In this document: one piece after another, positions 7,409-14,868 of the stretch
Numbering within the stretch: the first letter of the stretch is position 1
How the letters are laid out: the number at the start of each line of letters is the position of its first letter
Source of the DNA: an uncultured Campylobacter sp.
GTDB lineage: Bacteria > Campylobacterota > Campylobacteria > Campylobacterales > Campylobacteraceae
Direction: 5' to 3'
Assembly: GCF_905373215.1 (NCBI RefSeq)
Contig: NZ_CAJPRT010000023.1
Coordinates: 1-24,531 of the forward strand
Length of the DNA stretch: 24,531 nucleotides
Notes under the pieces: model-generated
What the model saw: only the letters and a program-made list of their open reading frames with translations
Databases searched by the model: none
What the model was told of the DNA's origin: nothing
Made by a program: the position numbers and the translations under genes

Positions 7409-7951
7409 ATTTTAAAATTTAAGCGGACGCGGCGATATAAAAATCTGGGTCCGTCGCGCTTCGCTTGCGTAAATTTTAAATTGCGCGGGCACGTCACAAA
7501 CGGAAGAGGTGCTACCCGCAGAGCTAAAATCCGTTTTAAACGCATAATCCGAGTAGAGCAGATAAGGCTTGCGAAGTACACAAAGCTGAAATCTCTTAAG
7601 CGCTCGTGGGTTCGCTGTGGATTAGCTGCGGACACGGCGTGAATAGGGCAGCACTCACTATTCGTAGCACCGAAATCGCTTAAACGTGCCGCATGTTCGC
7701 CATGGACGCAGATTTGCTGCGGAGGACGTGAACGCCGCCCGCAAATCGTTTAGACGCACCGCAAGCGACCCTGGACGATAATCGCCGCGGCGCTTGCTGC
7801 ACGCGACCGATCGCTTAAAATTTTAATTCAAAGCTGGCGGCTAAATTTTAAGGGCTTTTCTTGAGATTTAGCCGCAGCAATACCGCTTTTCAATCTATCT
7901 TTTAAATTTAAAAATTTCATCAAAACTCGGGCGCTAAATTTAATCAAAATT
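7409..7951. other. Gene-free stretch between sodB and the LysE-type gene
   Basis: No convincing coding region was found. The middle part (7588-7800) holds degenerate tandem repeats, listed separately. The right end (7820-7950) is rich in AAATTT. No clear terminator or promoter could be assigned. Confidence 0.5.
7588..7800. repeat. Degenerate tandem repeat, three copies of about 70-84 bp
   Basis: Copies start at about 7588, 7672 and 7742 with GAAATCTCTTAAG, GAAATCGCTTAAA and CAAATCGTTTAGA. Each is followed by a similar purine/GC pattern (GTGGGTTCGCTGTGGA, GCATGTTCGCCATGGA, GCAAGCGACCCTGGA). The first two also share GCTGCGGA and CGTGAA further on. Divergence is high, so this may be an old duplication or eroded coding sequence. 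Confidence 0.4.
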
Positions 7952-8533
7952 TTAGCCCAAAATCATCCACAGTCCGATCGCACACATCAGCACCGAGCAG
8001 AAAATTTCGAGATATTTCAGATGGGTTTTTAGCAGATTTTTTAGCATCGCTCCGCCCAGCGCGTAGATGCTAAGGCAGATGCTTTCGCTGGCGCATAAGA
8101 TCGCCACGAGAGCGAAGGTGCGCGCGCCGAAAAGATTGCCCGCATCCAAAAATGGCGGAAAGAGCGCGGTAAAAAATATCCACGCCTTGGGGTTTGAGAC
8201 CGCGACTACGAGGCCTTGGAAGAAGATATTTTCGCTGCGCTTTTGTTTTTGCAGCTTGAAATTTCCGCGCGCTAAAAAGGTCGCGACGCCCAGATAAAAA
8301 ATATACGCGCCGCCTAAAATTTTAATCGCGCTAAGCGCCGCAGGGTGCGCAAGCAGAATGCCCGCGACGCCGAATATGCACGCAAGCGCCACGGCTGCGA
8401 CGCCCAGCACCTGCGCGAGCAACGCAGGCAGCGCCCTAAGATAGCCGCGCGCGATGCCGAGATTTAGCGCGTAGGTCATGTTGATGCCCGGCATCAGCGA
8501 TATCGGAAAGATCGTAAAGAAAAACAGAAGCAT
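7952..8533 (-). CDS. LysE/RhtB-family exporter
   Basis: A 193-residue membrane protein with about six hydrophobic segments, the size and layout of the LysE/RhtB family. These proteins export amino acids or related small molecules across the inner membrane. Supporting motifs are the N-terminal SLMPGINMTYALNLGIARG (family PGP..-like loop), GAYIFYLGVATF, and the strongly conserved SNPKAWIFFTALFPPF near residue 112. It ends with a hydrophobic stretch (CSVLMCAIGLWMILG) rather than a soluble tail. The substrate cannot be told from sequence. The ATG lies in a 540-base upstream region without genes, so it appears monocistronic. Confidence 0.88.
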   Translation of the reverse strand: MLLFFFTIFPISLMPGINMTYALNLGIARGYLRALPALLAQVLGVAAVALACIFGVAGILLAHPAALSAIKILGGAYIFYLGVATFLARGNFKLQKQKRSENIFFQGLVVAVSNPKAWIFFTALFPPFLDAGNLFGARTFALVAILCASESICLSIYALGGAMLKNLLKTHLKYLEIFCSVLMCAIGLWMILG

Positions 8534-9034
8534 TGAAAACCCCTAAATTGCGGCTAAATTTTAAATTTATCGCGCGCCTGCCGCGGAAATTTTAAAGTGC
8601 GACGGCGAGTGAAATTTTAAAATTCCGCCGCGCCTTTTTGCGTTTGTTATCACGCTTACACGGCGCGTGCAGATAAAATTTTAAAATTCTGACTCCCGCT
8701 TCGCTGACGCGTCAAAGCTTTTTATGGGGCGGGAAGGGGCCCCGGTTGCGAGGTCGCACTTCTCGCAGAGACGGCGCTGCTCTTCCGCAGCACCGTATTG
8801 CTCTGCTCGCCCCAAACCCCGCCCAACTCCCGACGACGCCTTACAAGGGGCAGGCTACGCCTGCGCTGAATTTATATTATAAATGCGGCGCGGTGTCTCG
8901 CACCTAGTCGCAAGATCGCCGTGCCGCAAGTTTCAATACAATGTGTCGCACCGCGTAAAAGCTCACGCCGCAGCGTATGTAACGGAGCGAATGAAATTTT
9001 AAAAAATTCCGTCGCACCGCCACAGGCAAATTTA
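8534..9034. other. Gene-free stretch upstream of the LysE-type gene
   Basis: No credible protein is encoded. The stretch has RAATTY-rich flanks around a distinctly GC-rich core (about 8701-8870) that contains a possible branched structure, listed separately. After it come a small hairpin CAGGC TAC GCCTG (8851-8863) and AATTTATATTATAAAT, an AT-rich near-palindrome (8869-8884). Confidence 0.45.
8726..8824. other. Possible branched RNA structure or mobile hairpin element
   Basis: The ends pair as GGGGCGGG (8726-8733) with CCCCGCCC (8817-8824), continued by GGGGC (8736-8740) with GCCCC (8809-8813). Inside are two hairpins: TGCGAG/CTCGCA (8747-8752, 8762-8767) and ACGG-C-GCTGC/GCAGC-A-CCGT (8771-8780, 8787-8796). 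Together they make a three-way junction. No known RNA family was recognised. It could be a small RNA, a REP-like element, or chance in GC-rich DNA. Confidence 0.35.
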
Positions 9035-9063
9035 AAATTTAAAGCTCTTGCGGCTTTAAATTT
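9035..9063 (-). terminator. Terminator-like hairpin overlapping the symporter stop codon
   Basis: An 11-bp perfect stem AAATTTAAAGC / GCTTTAAATTT with a 7-base loop includes the TAA of the symporter (9056-9058). It is AT-rich with two GC pairs at the loop end and no long U tract, so termination is plausible rather than certain. Confidence 0.45.
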
Positions 9064-10429
9064 GGCCGAAAATCCCGTACCCGAAGATCACCGCGATGAT
9101 GAGCGGCAGGATAAATTTGACATACAAAAACCAAACTCCCGCGAGCCGCGCGCTTAGATCGCCTTCGTTGGTGAGCTCGTAGATCGCATCCTTTTTTAGC
9201 ACCCAGCCCACGTAGATGCAGCATAGAAGCGCCGTTAGCACGAAAAATACGTTCGCGCTTACGAAGTCGAAGGCGTCGAAAACCGAGCGCCCCAGAATTT
9301 TAACGTCCGCAAGCACGCTGCTTGAGAGTATGCAGGGTAGGTTGCCGAGCACGAAGACGCCGCCGAGCGTTAAATTTACCGCCTTTAACGTTGAAAAGCC
9401 GAAGCGCTCCTCGACGAAATTTATGATGACCTGATAGATCGTGATCGACGTCGTAAGCGCGGCGATGAGCAGGATCGAGAGAAAGACCACCGCGACGGCG
9501 TTGCCGAACGGCATGTGCGAAAACGCGATCGGCAGGCTCTTAAAAACCAGCGACGAGCCGCTGCTTGGCTCAAGTCCTGCGCTAAAGAGCGACGGGAAGA
9601 TCATAAAGCCCGCAAGCACGGCGATGAGGGTGTTTACGACTGCGGTGATGGTGGCCGTTTGCATCAGCTTCTCATCTTTGTTGAGGAAGCTAGACAGCGT
9701 GATCATCACGCCGAATCCGAGCGATAGCGCGAAAAAGACCTGCCCCAAAACGTCGATCAAAAGCTTGGGCGTGATCTTTGCAAAATCGACGCCGAGGTAA
9801 AATTTCACGCCCTCCTTTGCCCCTTCCAGCGTTAAATTTGTAAGGATCACCGCGATGAAGCACAAAAATAGCGCGGGCATTAGAAATTTTACGAATTTTT
9901 CGATCCCCTCGATGATGCCGTTTTTCAAAATGTACCAGTTGATCGCTATGAAAATGATCGTGTAAGCTCCGACGCTAAGCGGGCTATTTTCGATGTGATC
10001 TGCGTAGAATTTCTGCGTGAATGCGGGGTCGGTGATCCGCGCGGAGAGGTCGAAGCCGTCCGTGAGGATATTTACGATGTAGGTTAGCACCCAGCCGCCA
10101 AGGACCATATAGTAGGCTAAAATTCCAAACGCGCCGATTACGCCCATGATGCCGGCGATCTTCCATGCGGGCTTTATCCGTGAGCCGTCCTTTTTAGGCG
10201 CTGCGAAGGCATCGACGCAGTTTCTTAGCGCGCGGCGTCCGATGACGTTTTCTACTAAGATCATCGGGATGCCAAGTACGATCATCGCGATGCAAAACAC
10301 GAGCACGTAGGCGCCGCCGCCGTTTTCGCCGACTAAATATGGAAATCGCCATGTACAACCAAAGCCGATCGTGGCGCCCGCGACGGTTAAAATATATGTG
10401 AGCTTGCTGCTCCAGGTCTGTCTCGGCAC
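9056..10429 (-). CDS. Sodium:neurotransmitter-symporter-family (NSS/LeuT-like) transporter
   Basis: A 457-residue inner-membrane protein with about 11-12 hydrophobic segments. The N-terminal TM1 carries the family hallmark: GATIGFGCTWRFPYLVGENG, the unwound helix that binds sodium and substrate. It is followed by GGGAYVLVF and GIPMILVENVIGRR. TM6-like GLGFGVMITLSS and later TSSITIY-like segments fit the LeuT fold. Bacterial members import amino acids or similar compounds with sodium; the substrate is not predictable here. The start ATG lies nine bases left of the rsfS/nadD stop, so it could be co-transcribed with the serS-nadD group. GGAGGG immediately upstream is a strong ribosome site. Confidence 0.92.
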   Translation of the reverse strand: MPRQTWSSKLTYILTVAGATIGFGCTWRFPYLVGENGGGAYVLVFCIAMIVLGIPMILVENVIGRRALRNCVDAFAAPKKDGSRIKPAWKIAGIMGVIGAFGILAYYMVLGGWVLTYIVNILTDGFDLSARITDPAFTQKFYADHIENSPLSVGAYTIIFIAINWYILKNGIIEGIEKFVKFLMPALFLCFIAVILTNLTLEGAKEGVKFYLGVDFAKITPKLLIDVLGQVFFALSLGFGVMITLSSFLNKDEKLMQTATITAVVNTLIAVLAGFMIFPSLFSAGLEPSSGSSLVFKSLPIAFSHMPFGNAVAVVFLSILLIAALTTSITIYQVIINFVEERFGFSTLKAVNLTLGGVFVLGNLPCILSSSVLADVKILGRSVFDAFDFVSANVFFVLTALLCCIYVGWVLKKDAIYELTNEGDLSARLAGVWFLYVKFILPLIIAVIFGYGIFGQI

Positions 10430-10438
10430 GCTCCCTCC

Positions 10439-10774
10439 TTAAAATTGCTCTTTTTTGAGCTTATCGAGGAAGTCCTCGATATTGTATTTGGCGCGGTAAG
10501 CCTCGCTGATGAGATGGACTATGATGTCGCCGAGATCAACGACGCTCCATTCATCGCCGCTTTCGATAGCCAAAAACTCCTCGCCGAGCGGCTTTAGCAC
10601 GCTTTTTAGCTCCTCGATAAGCGAGGCTGCGTGGCGGGAGGTTAGCGTAGTAGCGATAACTACGAGCTTTGCGATGTATTCGCGCTCACTCATATCGATG
10701 ATCTGGACATCTTCGGCTTTCTTTTCATTTAAAATTTCGGCGATCCGCTCCGCCCTTTGCTTTGGATCTTGCAT
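10439..10774 (-). CDS. rsfS: Ribosome silencing factor RsfS, possible independent start inside nadD frame
   Basis: The last 111 codons form a complete RsfS (RsfA/Iojap family): IAEILNEKKAEDVQIIDMSE, LVVIATTLTSRHAASLIEEL, then SGDEWSVVDLGDIIVHLISE and a terminal helix. RsfS binds ribosomal protein L14 (uL14) and blocks subunit joining in starvation. The Met codon at 10772-10774 is preceded by AAGGAAAGAT, a good ribosome site, so RsfS may be made on its own as well as fused to NadD. No stop separates the two. Adjacent nadD-rsfS is a common bacterial arrangement; the missing nadD stop is the odd point. Confidence 0.75.
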   Translation of the reverse strand: MQDPKQRAERIAEILNEKKAEDVQIIDMSEREYIAKLVVIATTLTSRHAASLIEELKSVLKPLGEEFLAIESGDEWSVVDLGDIIVHLISEAYRAKYNIEDFLDKLKKEQF

Positions 10775-11923
10775 ATCTTTCCTTTTATAAAATTTTATGA
10801 CCTCTGCTGCGATCTTGGGCGGGATTTCGCCTTTGAAATCTCGCCTAAAATCGCTTGAGCTCGCATCTACAGCAATCTCGATGCGCCTTAGAGCCGCCCA
10901 CTGCCGCGGGATCTCGTAGCCGGGTCTCGTAAGCACGACAAACTCCGCTAATTTCCGCAGCTCGCTAAAATCGCGCCATTTATGAAGCTCGGCTAGGTTG
11001 TCGGCACCCACGACGATGTAGAGCTTTGGTGCTGTGTCTGTATGGTTCGCGCTGTTTGCTTTGCTTGCTTCATCTGCACTACTCACATCGCTCGCGTCAT
11101 CCGCATCATTTACGCTGCCTGTGTCACCTGCGCTATTTGAGCTACCCATGCAATTTGCGCCGCTTGCGTCGGCCATGCAATTCGCATTGCCGCTTGAAAT
11201 TCCGCTTGCGCTTGAAATTTTGTCCGCAACGGTATTTAAAATTTTGCTCGCATCGTTTGCGCTACCCGCCTTATTTCTACCGTCGGCCGAAATCTCACCC
11301 GCCTTGCTTTGCGAAATTTTGTCCATTACGCTTTTGCTACCAACCGAAATTTGATTCGCCATTCCGCCTTGCAGGGCTTCGTTTTTTGCGTTAGCGGGGA
11401 TGCTCGTCCCGCCCGTAATATCGGCGGAGCAGGCGTCGCTGCTTAGAATTTTACCTATATCGCACGACAAAGCCCCGTCCGTCTTCTCGGGTAAAATTTC
11501 GTCTGCACTGCCAGGAGTATAAGCACCGGCAGAAATTTTATCCGCAATATTTGCGCCGTTAGGTAGAGCCCTATCCGTTACGGCTGCTGGGGTTTCACCC
11601 GTTCCGCATGCCGTTTCCGACGTGATTTTGCCGCTTGCGCCGTATTTTTCGAGCAGAAATTTTACGCTTTGTATCGTGGGTACCGAGCGATTTTGCGAAA
11701 TTTCATAATCGCTCACCTCCACGCCCGGGGCATCGCTCCACAGCGCGCGGCACCATCTAAGCCGCAGCTGCGGCGGCGCCGAAAAGCTCTTTTTAAACGG
11801 GTTTAGAAACGACGGCATTATGATCAGTAAATCGGGCTTTAGGTTGGATAAGATCGCCTTTACCGCGGCATCGTGTCCTGCGTGCGGCGGATCGAAACTG
11901 CCGCCGAAAAGTGCGATTTTCAC
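10439..11923 (-). CDS. nadD: Nicotinate-nucleotide adenylyltransferase NadD with ~200-residue insert, fused in frame to RsfS
   Basis: The start chosen is GTG at 11921-11923, giving MKIALFGGSFDPPHAGH. It overlaps the upstream TGA by four bases (GTGA) and has GGAG seven bases before it; the same frame is open further upstream to 11965. Numbering here is from that start. The nucleotidyl-transfer core is split: about 1-96 (GGSFDPPHAGH, PSFLNPFKKS, SVPTIQSVKFLLE) and about 300-383 (KLYIVVGADNLAELHKWRDF, EFVVLTRPG, SSDFR). Between them, about 97-299 is Ser/Ala/Asp/Gly-rich low complexity with recurrent DKIS or KIL units. NadD makes deamido-NAD from NaMN and ATP. After EVIKFYKRKD the frame runs without a stop into the 111-residue RsfS. 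A conventional NadD is about 180-200 residues. Confidence 0.88.
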   Translation of the reverse strand: MKIALFGGSFDPPHAGHDAAVKAILSNLKPDLLIIMPSFLNPFKKSFSAPPQLRLRWCRALWSDAPGVEVSDYEISQNRSVPTIQSVKFLLEKYGASGKITSETACGTGETPAAVTDRALPNGANIADKISAGAYTPGSADEILPEKTDGALSCDIGKILSSDACSADITGGTSIPANAKNEALQGGMANQISVGSKSVMDKISQSKAGEISADGRNKAGSANDASKILNTVADKISSASGISSGNANCMADASGANCMGSSNSAGDTGSVNDADDASDVSSADEASKANSANHTDTAPKLYIVVGADNLAELHKWRDFSELRKLAEFVVLTRPGYEIPRQWAALRRIEIAVDASSSDFRRDFKGEIPPKIAAEVIKFYKRKDMQDPKQRAERIAEILNEKKAEDVQIIDMSEREYIAKLVVIATTLTSRHAASLIEELKSVLKPLGEEFLAIESGDEWSVVDLGDIIVHLISEAYRAKYNIEDFLDKLKKEQF

Positions 11924-12708
11924 GCGCCCGCTCCGCGCCGTTTCGCGCCGCAAAATTTCTCGCACTTCGCCGCAAATTCCGCGGTATAAAATTTTGCGCG
12001 GTGCAATCTTACTTTATGAAATTTTACGCCGCAAAATTCCGTTTCGCCAAATTTTGTTGCAAAAAATCCCGCGTTTTGCGGCGCGGTAAATTTAAAAGGC
12101 GCAGCGGCACAAAGGCTAGGACTGCGTCGCAGCCCTTTTGCGGCGGCAAATTTTAAAAGCGCGCTACCACGGAATTTTACCCCGCCGAATTTCGCTGCGT
12201 TAAATTTCATTTTAAGCTCTAAATTTGGCGTCCGAAACTTCATCTCCTGAAATTTCGCGCCGTGAAATTTAGCCGCATAAAATTTCGCAGTGCGAGCTAA
12301 AAAACCCGTCTCGCGTAATTCTGCTTTGTAAAATTTGACGCCGCGTGCCATAAATTTTGATTTGCAGAATTCCGCGCCACGAAAGTCCGCCCCTAAAAAT
12401 TCTGTTCCGTAGGTCGTAAATTTCGTGCCATTAAATTTCTCGTCGTGAAATTTAAAATGCGAGTGCCGTGATTGCCGAATTTGTCGCGTATGACGAAGCG
12501 TTTCATTGCAAAATTTAAAATCGCGAAGCGCGGCATCGTGAGCCCTGGGCTCTGCGCCGCAAAATTTCGTGCTACCAAATTTTTTTGCAAAAAATCCTGC
12601 GTTTTGCAGCACGAAAAATTTAACGCCGCGCTTTCTAAATTTTTCCGCGCAAAATCCCGCGGTTGCGAAGCGGGCGTTAGAATTTGGGTTTTTGTAAGGC
12701 TTTCGCAC
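11920..12708 (-). CDS. K/F-rich pentapeptide-like protein between serS and nadD, possible repeat-array gene
   Basis: A 262-codon frame from GTG (12706-12708), seven bases after the serS stop and preceded by AGGCGG. It ends in TGA overlapping the nadD GTG by four bases. The product repeats Lys/Glu-Phe at mostly 5-residue spacing, with some 7-residue steps (LGADF, RGAEF, CKSKF, YKAEL, YAAKF, HGAKF), resembling pentapeptide repeats. The DNA holds 29 RAATTY sites. Wherever I read the codons these fall almost always in one phase, AAA-TTT or GAA-TTY. Tight fit between neighbours and phase constancy support translation. The extreme composition, and other long frames in the same DNA, leave room for an untranslated repeat array. 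No function is recognised. A similar block lies between nikK and nikM. Confidence 0.5.
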   Translation of the reverse strand: MRKPYKNPNSNARFATAGFCAEKFRKRGVKFFVLQNAGFFAKKFGSTKFCGAEPRAHDAALRDFKFCNETLRHTRQIRQSRHSHFKFHDEKFNGTKFTTYGTEFLGADFRGAEFCKSKFMARGVKFYKAELRETGFLARTAKFYAAKFHGAKFQEMKFRTPNLELKMKFNAAKFGGVKFRGSALLKFAAAKGLRRSPSLCAAAPFKFTAPQNAGFFATKFGETEFCGVKFHKVRLHRAKFYTAEFAAKCEKFCGAKRRGAGA

Positions 12709-12715
12709 GGGCCGC

Positions 12716-13966
12716 CTACATATATTTTTCTAAAACGCGCGGAATTTCGATACTGCCGTCCTTGCGCTGGTAGTTTTCCATCACCGCGATCAGCGTGCGA
12801 CCGACTGCGAGCGAGGAGCCGTTTAGCGTGTGAACGAGGCTGTTTTTCTTGCCGTATTTGAAGCGGATCTTGGCTCTGCGCGCCTGAAAATCGCGACAGT
12901 TGCTGATCGAGCTGATCTCTCGGTATTGGTTCTGCCCCGGCAGCCAAACCTCCAAATCCACAGTCTTTGCGGCGCTAAAGCCCAGATCGCCGCTGCAAAG
13001 CAGCATATGTCTGTGCGGAAGACCTAGGCTAGCTAGCAGATCGCTCGCGCATGAAATCATCTCCTCAAGCATCTTTGCGCTATCTTGCGGGCGCGTGATG
13101 GCGACGAGTTCGACCTTTTCGAACTGATGCTGGCGGATCATGCCGCGCGTATCGCGCCCCGCCGAGCCCGCTTCCTTGCGAAAGCAGTGGCTGTAGCTGG
13201 TGAGCTTGATCGGCAGCTCCTCACTGCGCAGAATTTCATCGTTAAAGAGATTTGTCGCCGTAACCTCGCTCGTAGGGATGAGGTAGAGGTTTTGCTCCTC
13301 GTCGTCGACGCGGTAGAGGTCGTCTTTAAATTTAGGCAGCTGGCCCGTGCCGTAGAGGATCTGATCGCGCACCAAAAACGGCATATTTACGAGCTCGAAG
13401 CCGCGCGAGTTGTTAAATTCGATCATGTAGTTGATGAGAGCCATATTCAGCTTCGCGCCAAGACCTCGGATCGCTGTGAAGCGGCTGCCGCTGAGCTTGA
13501 CGCCGCGTTCGAAATCAAGCCATCCCAGCGCCTCGCCGAGATCGAAGTGCTGCTTAGGCGCGAAGTCGAACGTGCGCGGCTGCAGGACTTTTTTGATACA
13601 GACGTTTTCGTTCTCGTCCGCACCGATCGGCACGTCGTCGTCGATGATATTCGGCACGCACGCGGCGATCGCTTCTAAGCTTTGCTCGCGCTCATTTACG
13701 AGCTCGCTTAGGCTTTGGATCTTTTGCTTGTTTCCCTCAAGCTGCGATTTTAGCGCGCCTACGTCCTTGCCCTCGCGCGCGGCAAGGCCAAGCTCCTTGC
13801 TCTTTGCATTTTGCACGGCTTGAAGGTTTTCCAGCTCCGTCTTTTTAGATTTTAGCTCGTTGTAGGCATCTAGTAGCGTTTGCAGGGTCTGCGGCGGGAC
13901 TTTTTTGGCGATGAGTTTTTTATTAAATTCGTCGAAATTCGTCTCGATAAGTTTTAAATTTATCAT
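12716..13966 (-). CDS. serS: Seryl-tRNA synthetase
   Basis: A 416-residue class II aminoacyl-tRNA synthetase that charges tRNA-Ser (and tRNA-Sec). The N-terminal coiled-coil arm that grips the tRNA long arm is clear (about residues 25-105, heptad-like, Lys/Glu/Leu-rich). Motif 2 is FRKEAGSAGRDTRGMIRQHQF with its ATP-binding Arg. Motif 3 is GSSLAVGRTLIAVMENYQ. The serine-binding TSEV segment (LIPTSEVTATNLF) is also present. Length is normal and, unlike NadD and KdsA, it has no low-complexity insert. It is the first gene of the leftward serS - K/F-rich frame - nadD/rsfS run, divergent from the nik operon. Confidence 0.98.
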   Translation of the reverse strand: MINLKLIETNFDEFNKKLIAKKVPPQTLQTLLDAYNELKSKKTELENLQAVQNAKSKELGLAAREGKDVGALKSQLEGNKQKIQSLSELVNEREQSLEAIAACVPNIIDDDVPIGADENENVCIKKVLQPRTFDFAPKQHFDLGEALGWLDFERGVKLSGSRFTAIRGLGAKLNMALINYMIEFNNSRGFELVNMPFLVRDQILYGTGQLPKFKDDLYRVDDEEQNLYLIPTSEVTATNLFNDEILRSEELPIKLTSYSHCFRKEAGSAGRDTRGMIRQHQFEKVELVAITRPQDSAKMLEEMISCASDLLASLGLPHRHMLLCSGDLGFSAAKTVDLEVWLPGQNQYREISSISNCRDFQARRAKIRFKYGKKNSLVHTLNGSSLAVGRTLIAVMENYQRKDGSIEIPRVLEKYM

Positions 13967-14070
13967 TTTCTGCCTCTTTTTGGTAATTTAAATTGCGACA
14001 TTTTAACCAAAGTTTGCTTTAAATACTCAAAATAAACCCACATTTAAGCAATACGGATGAAAAAAAGTGA

Positions 14071-14106
14071 TACAATTCCGTAATATTTTATTATGAAAGG
14101 TATTAC
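14071..14106 (+). promoter_or_regulatory. nik promoter with NikR-like operator
   Basis: An extended -10 box (GTGATACAAT; TACAAT at 14071-14076) is followed by TAATA (14081-14085), 15 bases, then TATTA (14101-14105), all within GTAATA-N15-TATTAC. This matches the TRWYA-N15-TRWYA operator reported for Helicobacter NikR. It covers the expected transcription start and the GAAAGG ribosome site, a repressing position. The following genes form a nickel importer. NikR itself is not in the window, so control is inferred. Confidence 0.6.
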
Positions 14107-14856
14107 ATGAAGGCAAAATTTGCTTTTTTAGGAATTTTCGCGGCGAGCCTTGCGTTCGCGCATTTCGGCGTTCTTACGACGGACAAAAATGTCGTAGAGG
14201 ATCAAAAAGATGCTATTGTAAAGCTAAATTTGGAATTCTCCCATCCGTTTTTACAGGAGTCTATGAATCTACAAAAGCCCGCAGAATTTGGCGTTTTTAT
14301 TGATGGTGAGAAAAAATCGCTCCTAGGTAGCCTAAAAGAGCAGAAAAAGGGCGAAAATTCCTATTTTACGGCGGAATTTAAAGCTGACAAGCCATCGCTT
14401 TTAGCGTTTTATTTCGATCCGAAACCATATGCTGAGCCGGCTGAGCGCAAGATGATCCGCCATATCACCAAAACCTACGTCGATGCTTACGGCGCGGGCG
14501 AAGGCTGGGATAAGCCGCTCGGGCTAGAGGCGGAGATCGTGCCGCTAGTGCGGCCTTATGCGCTGTATGCGGGCGAGATATTTAGCGGAGTTTTTTTACT
14601 ACACGGAAAGCCCGTTCCGGGCGCGGACGTGGAGATCGAGCTATATAACGATAAGGGCTATAAAGCCCCTAGCGAGGCGCATGTCACGCAGGTCGTTAAA
14701 ACCAACGGCACGGGCGAGTTTAGCTTCGTGATGCCGGTTGCCGGCTGGTGGGGCTTTGCGGCTCTTAGCGAGGAGGAAGCCGCCAAAGGAAGCGAGCAGC
14801 CCGTAAATGAGCTGGGAGCCGTGCTTTGGATCAAAGCAGACGAGCTGAAAAAATAA
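14107..14856 (+). CDS. nikK: NikK-type periplasmic DUF4198 protein of ECF nickel transporter
   Basis: A 249-residue exported protein with signal peptide residues 1-18 (AAS-LAFA). Cleavage would leave His19 (HFGVLTTD) at the mature N-terminus, attractive as a metal ligand. It matches DUF4198 proteins called NikK in nikKMLQO operons. The first domain (about 19-125) includes VKLNLEFSHPF and a Lys-rich hairpin. The second (about 135-249) is an Ig-like beta domain with GEIFSGVFLLHGKPVPGADVEIELYN and GEFSFVMPVAGWWGFAAL. It is thought to capture or pass nickel to the membrane component NikM. It is the first gene after the NikR-like operator and has a GAAAGG ribosome site. The role rests on family and context. 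Confidence 0.88.
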   Translation: MKAKFAFLGIFAASLAFAHFGVLTTDKNVVEDQKDAIVKLNLEFSHPFLQESMNLQKPAEFGVFIDGEKKSLLGSLKEQKKGENSYFTAEFKADKPSLLAFYFDPKPYAEPAERKMIRHITKTYVDAYGAGEGWDKPLGLEAEIVPLVRPYALYAGEIFSGVFLLHGKPVPGADVEIELYNDKGYKAPSEAHVTQVVKTNGTGEFSFVMPVAGWWGFAALSEEEAAKGSEQPVNELGAVLWIKADELKK

Positions 14857-14868
14857 CGGAGCGGCTCG

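Noticed and set aside
7405..7635. A leftward 76-codon frame after sodB
   Set aside because: It overlaps the sodB stop region antisense, has no ribosome site and no recognisable motif.
9984..10166. A leftward 60-codon frame inside the symporter gene
   Set aside because: Out-of-frame shadow of a complete NSS transporter.
11026..11394. Rightward frames rich in Leu/Cys/Arg over the NadD insert
   Set aside because: Antisense reading of the low-complexity NadD segment, with no start signals.
12393..12947. A leftward 184-codon frame overlapping the end of serS
   Set aside because: It runs through the serS C-terminus in the wrong frame; motif 3 of SerS is intact in the true frame.
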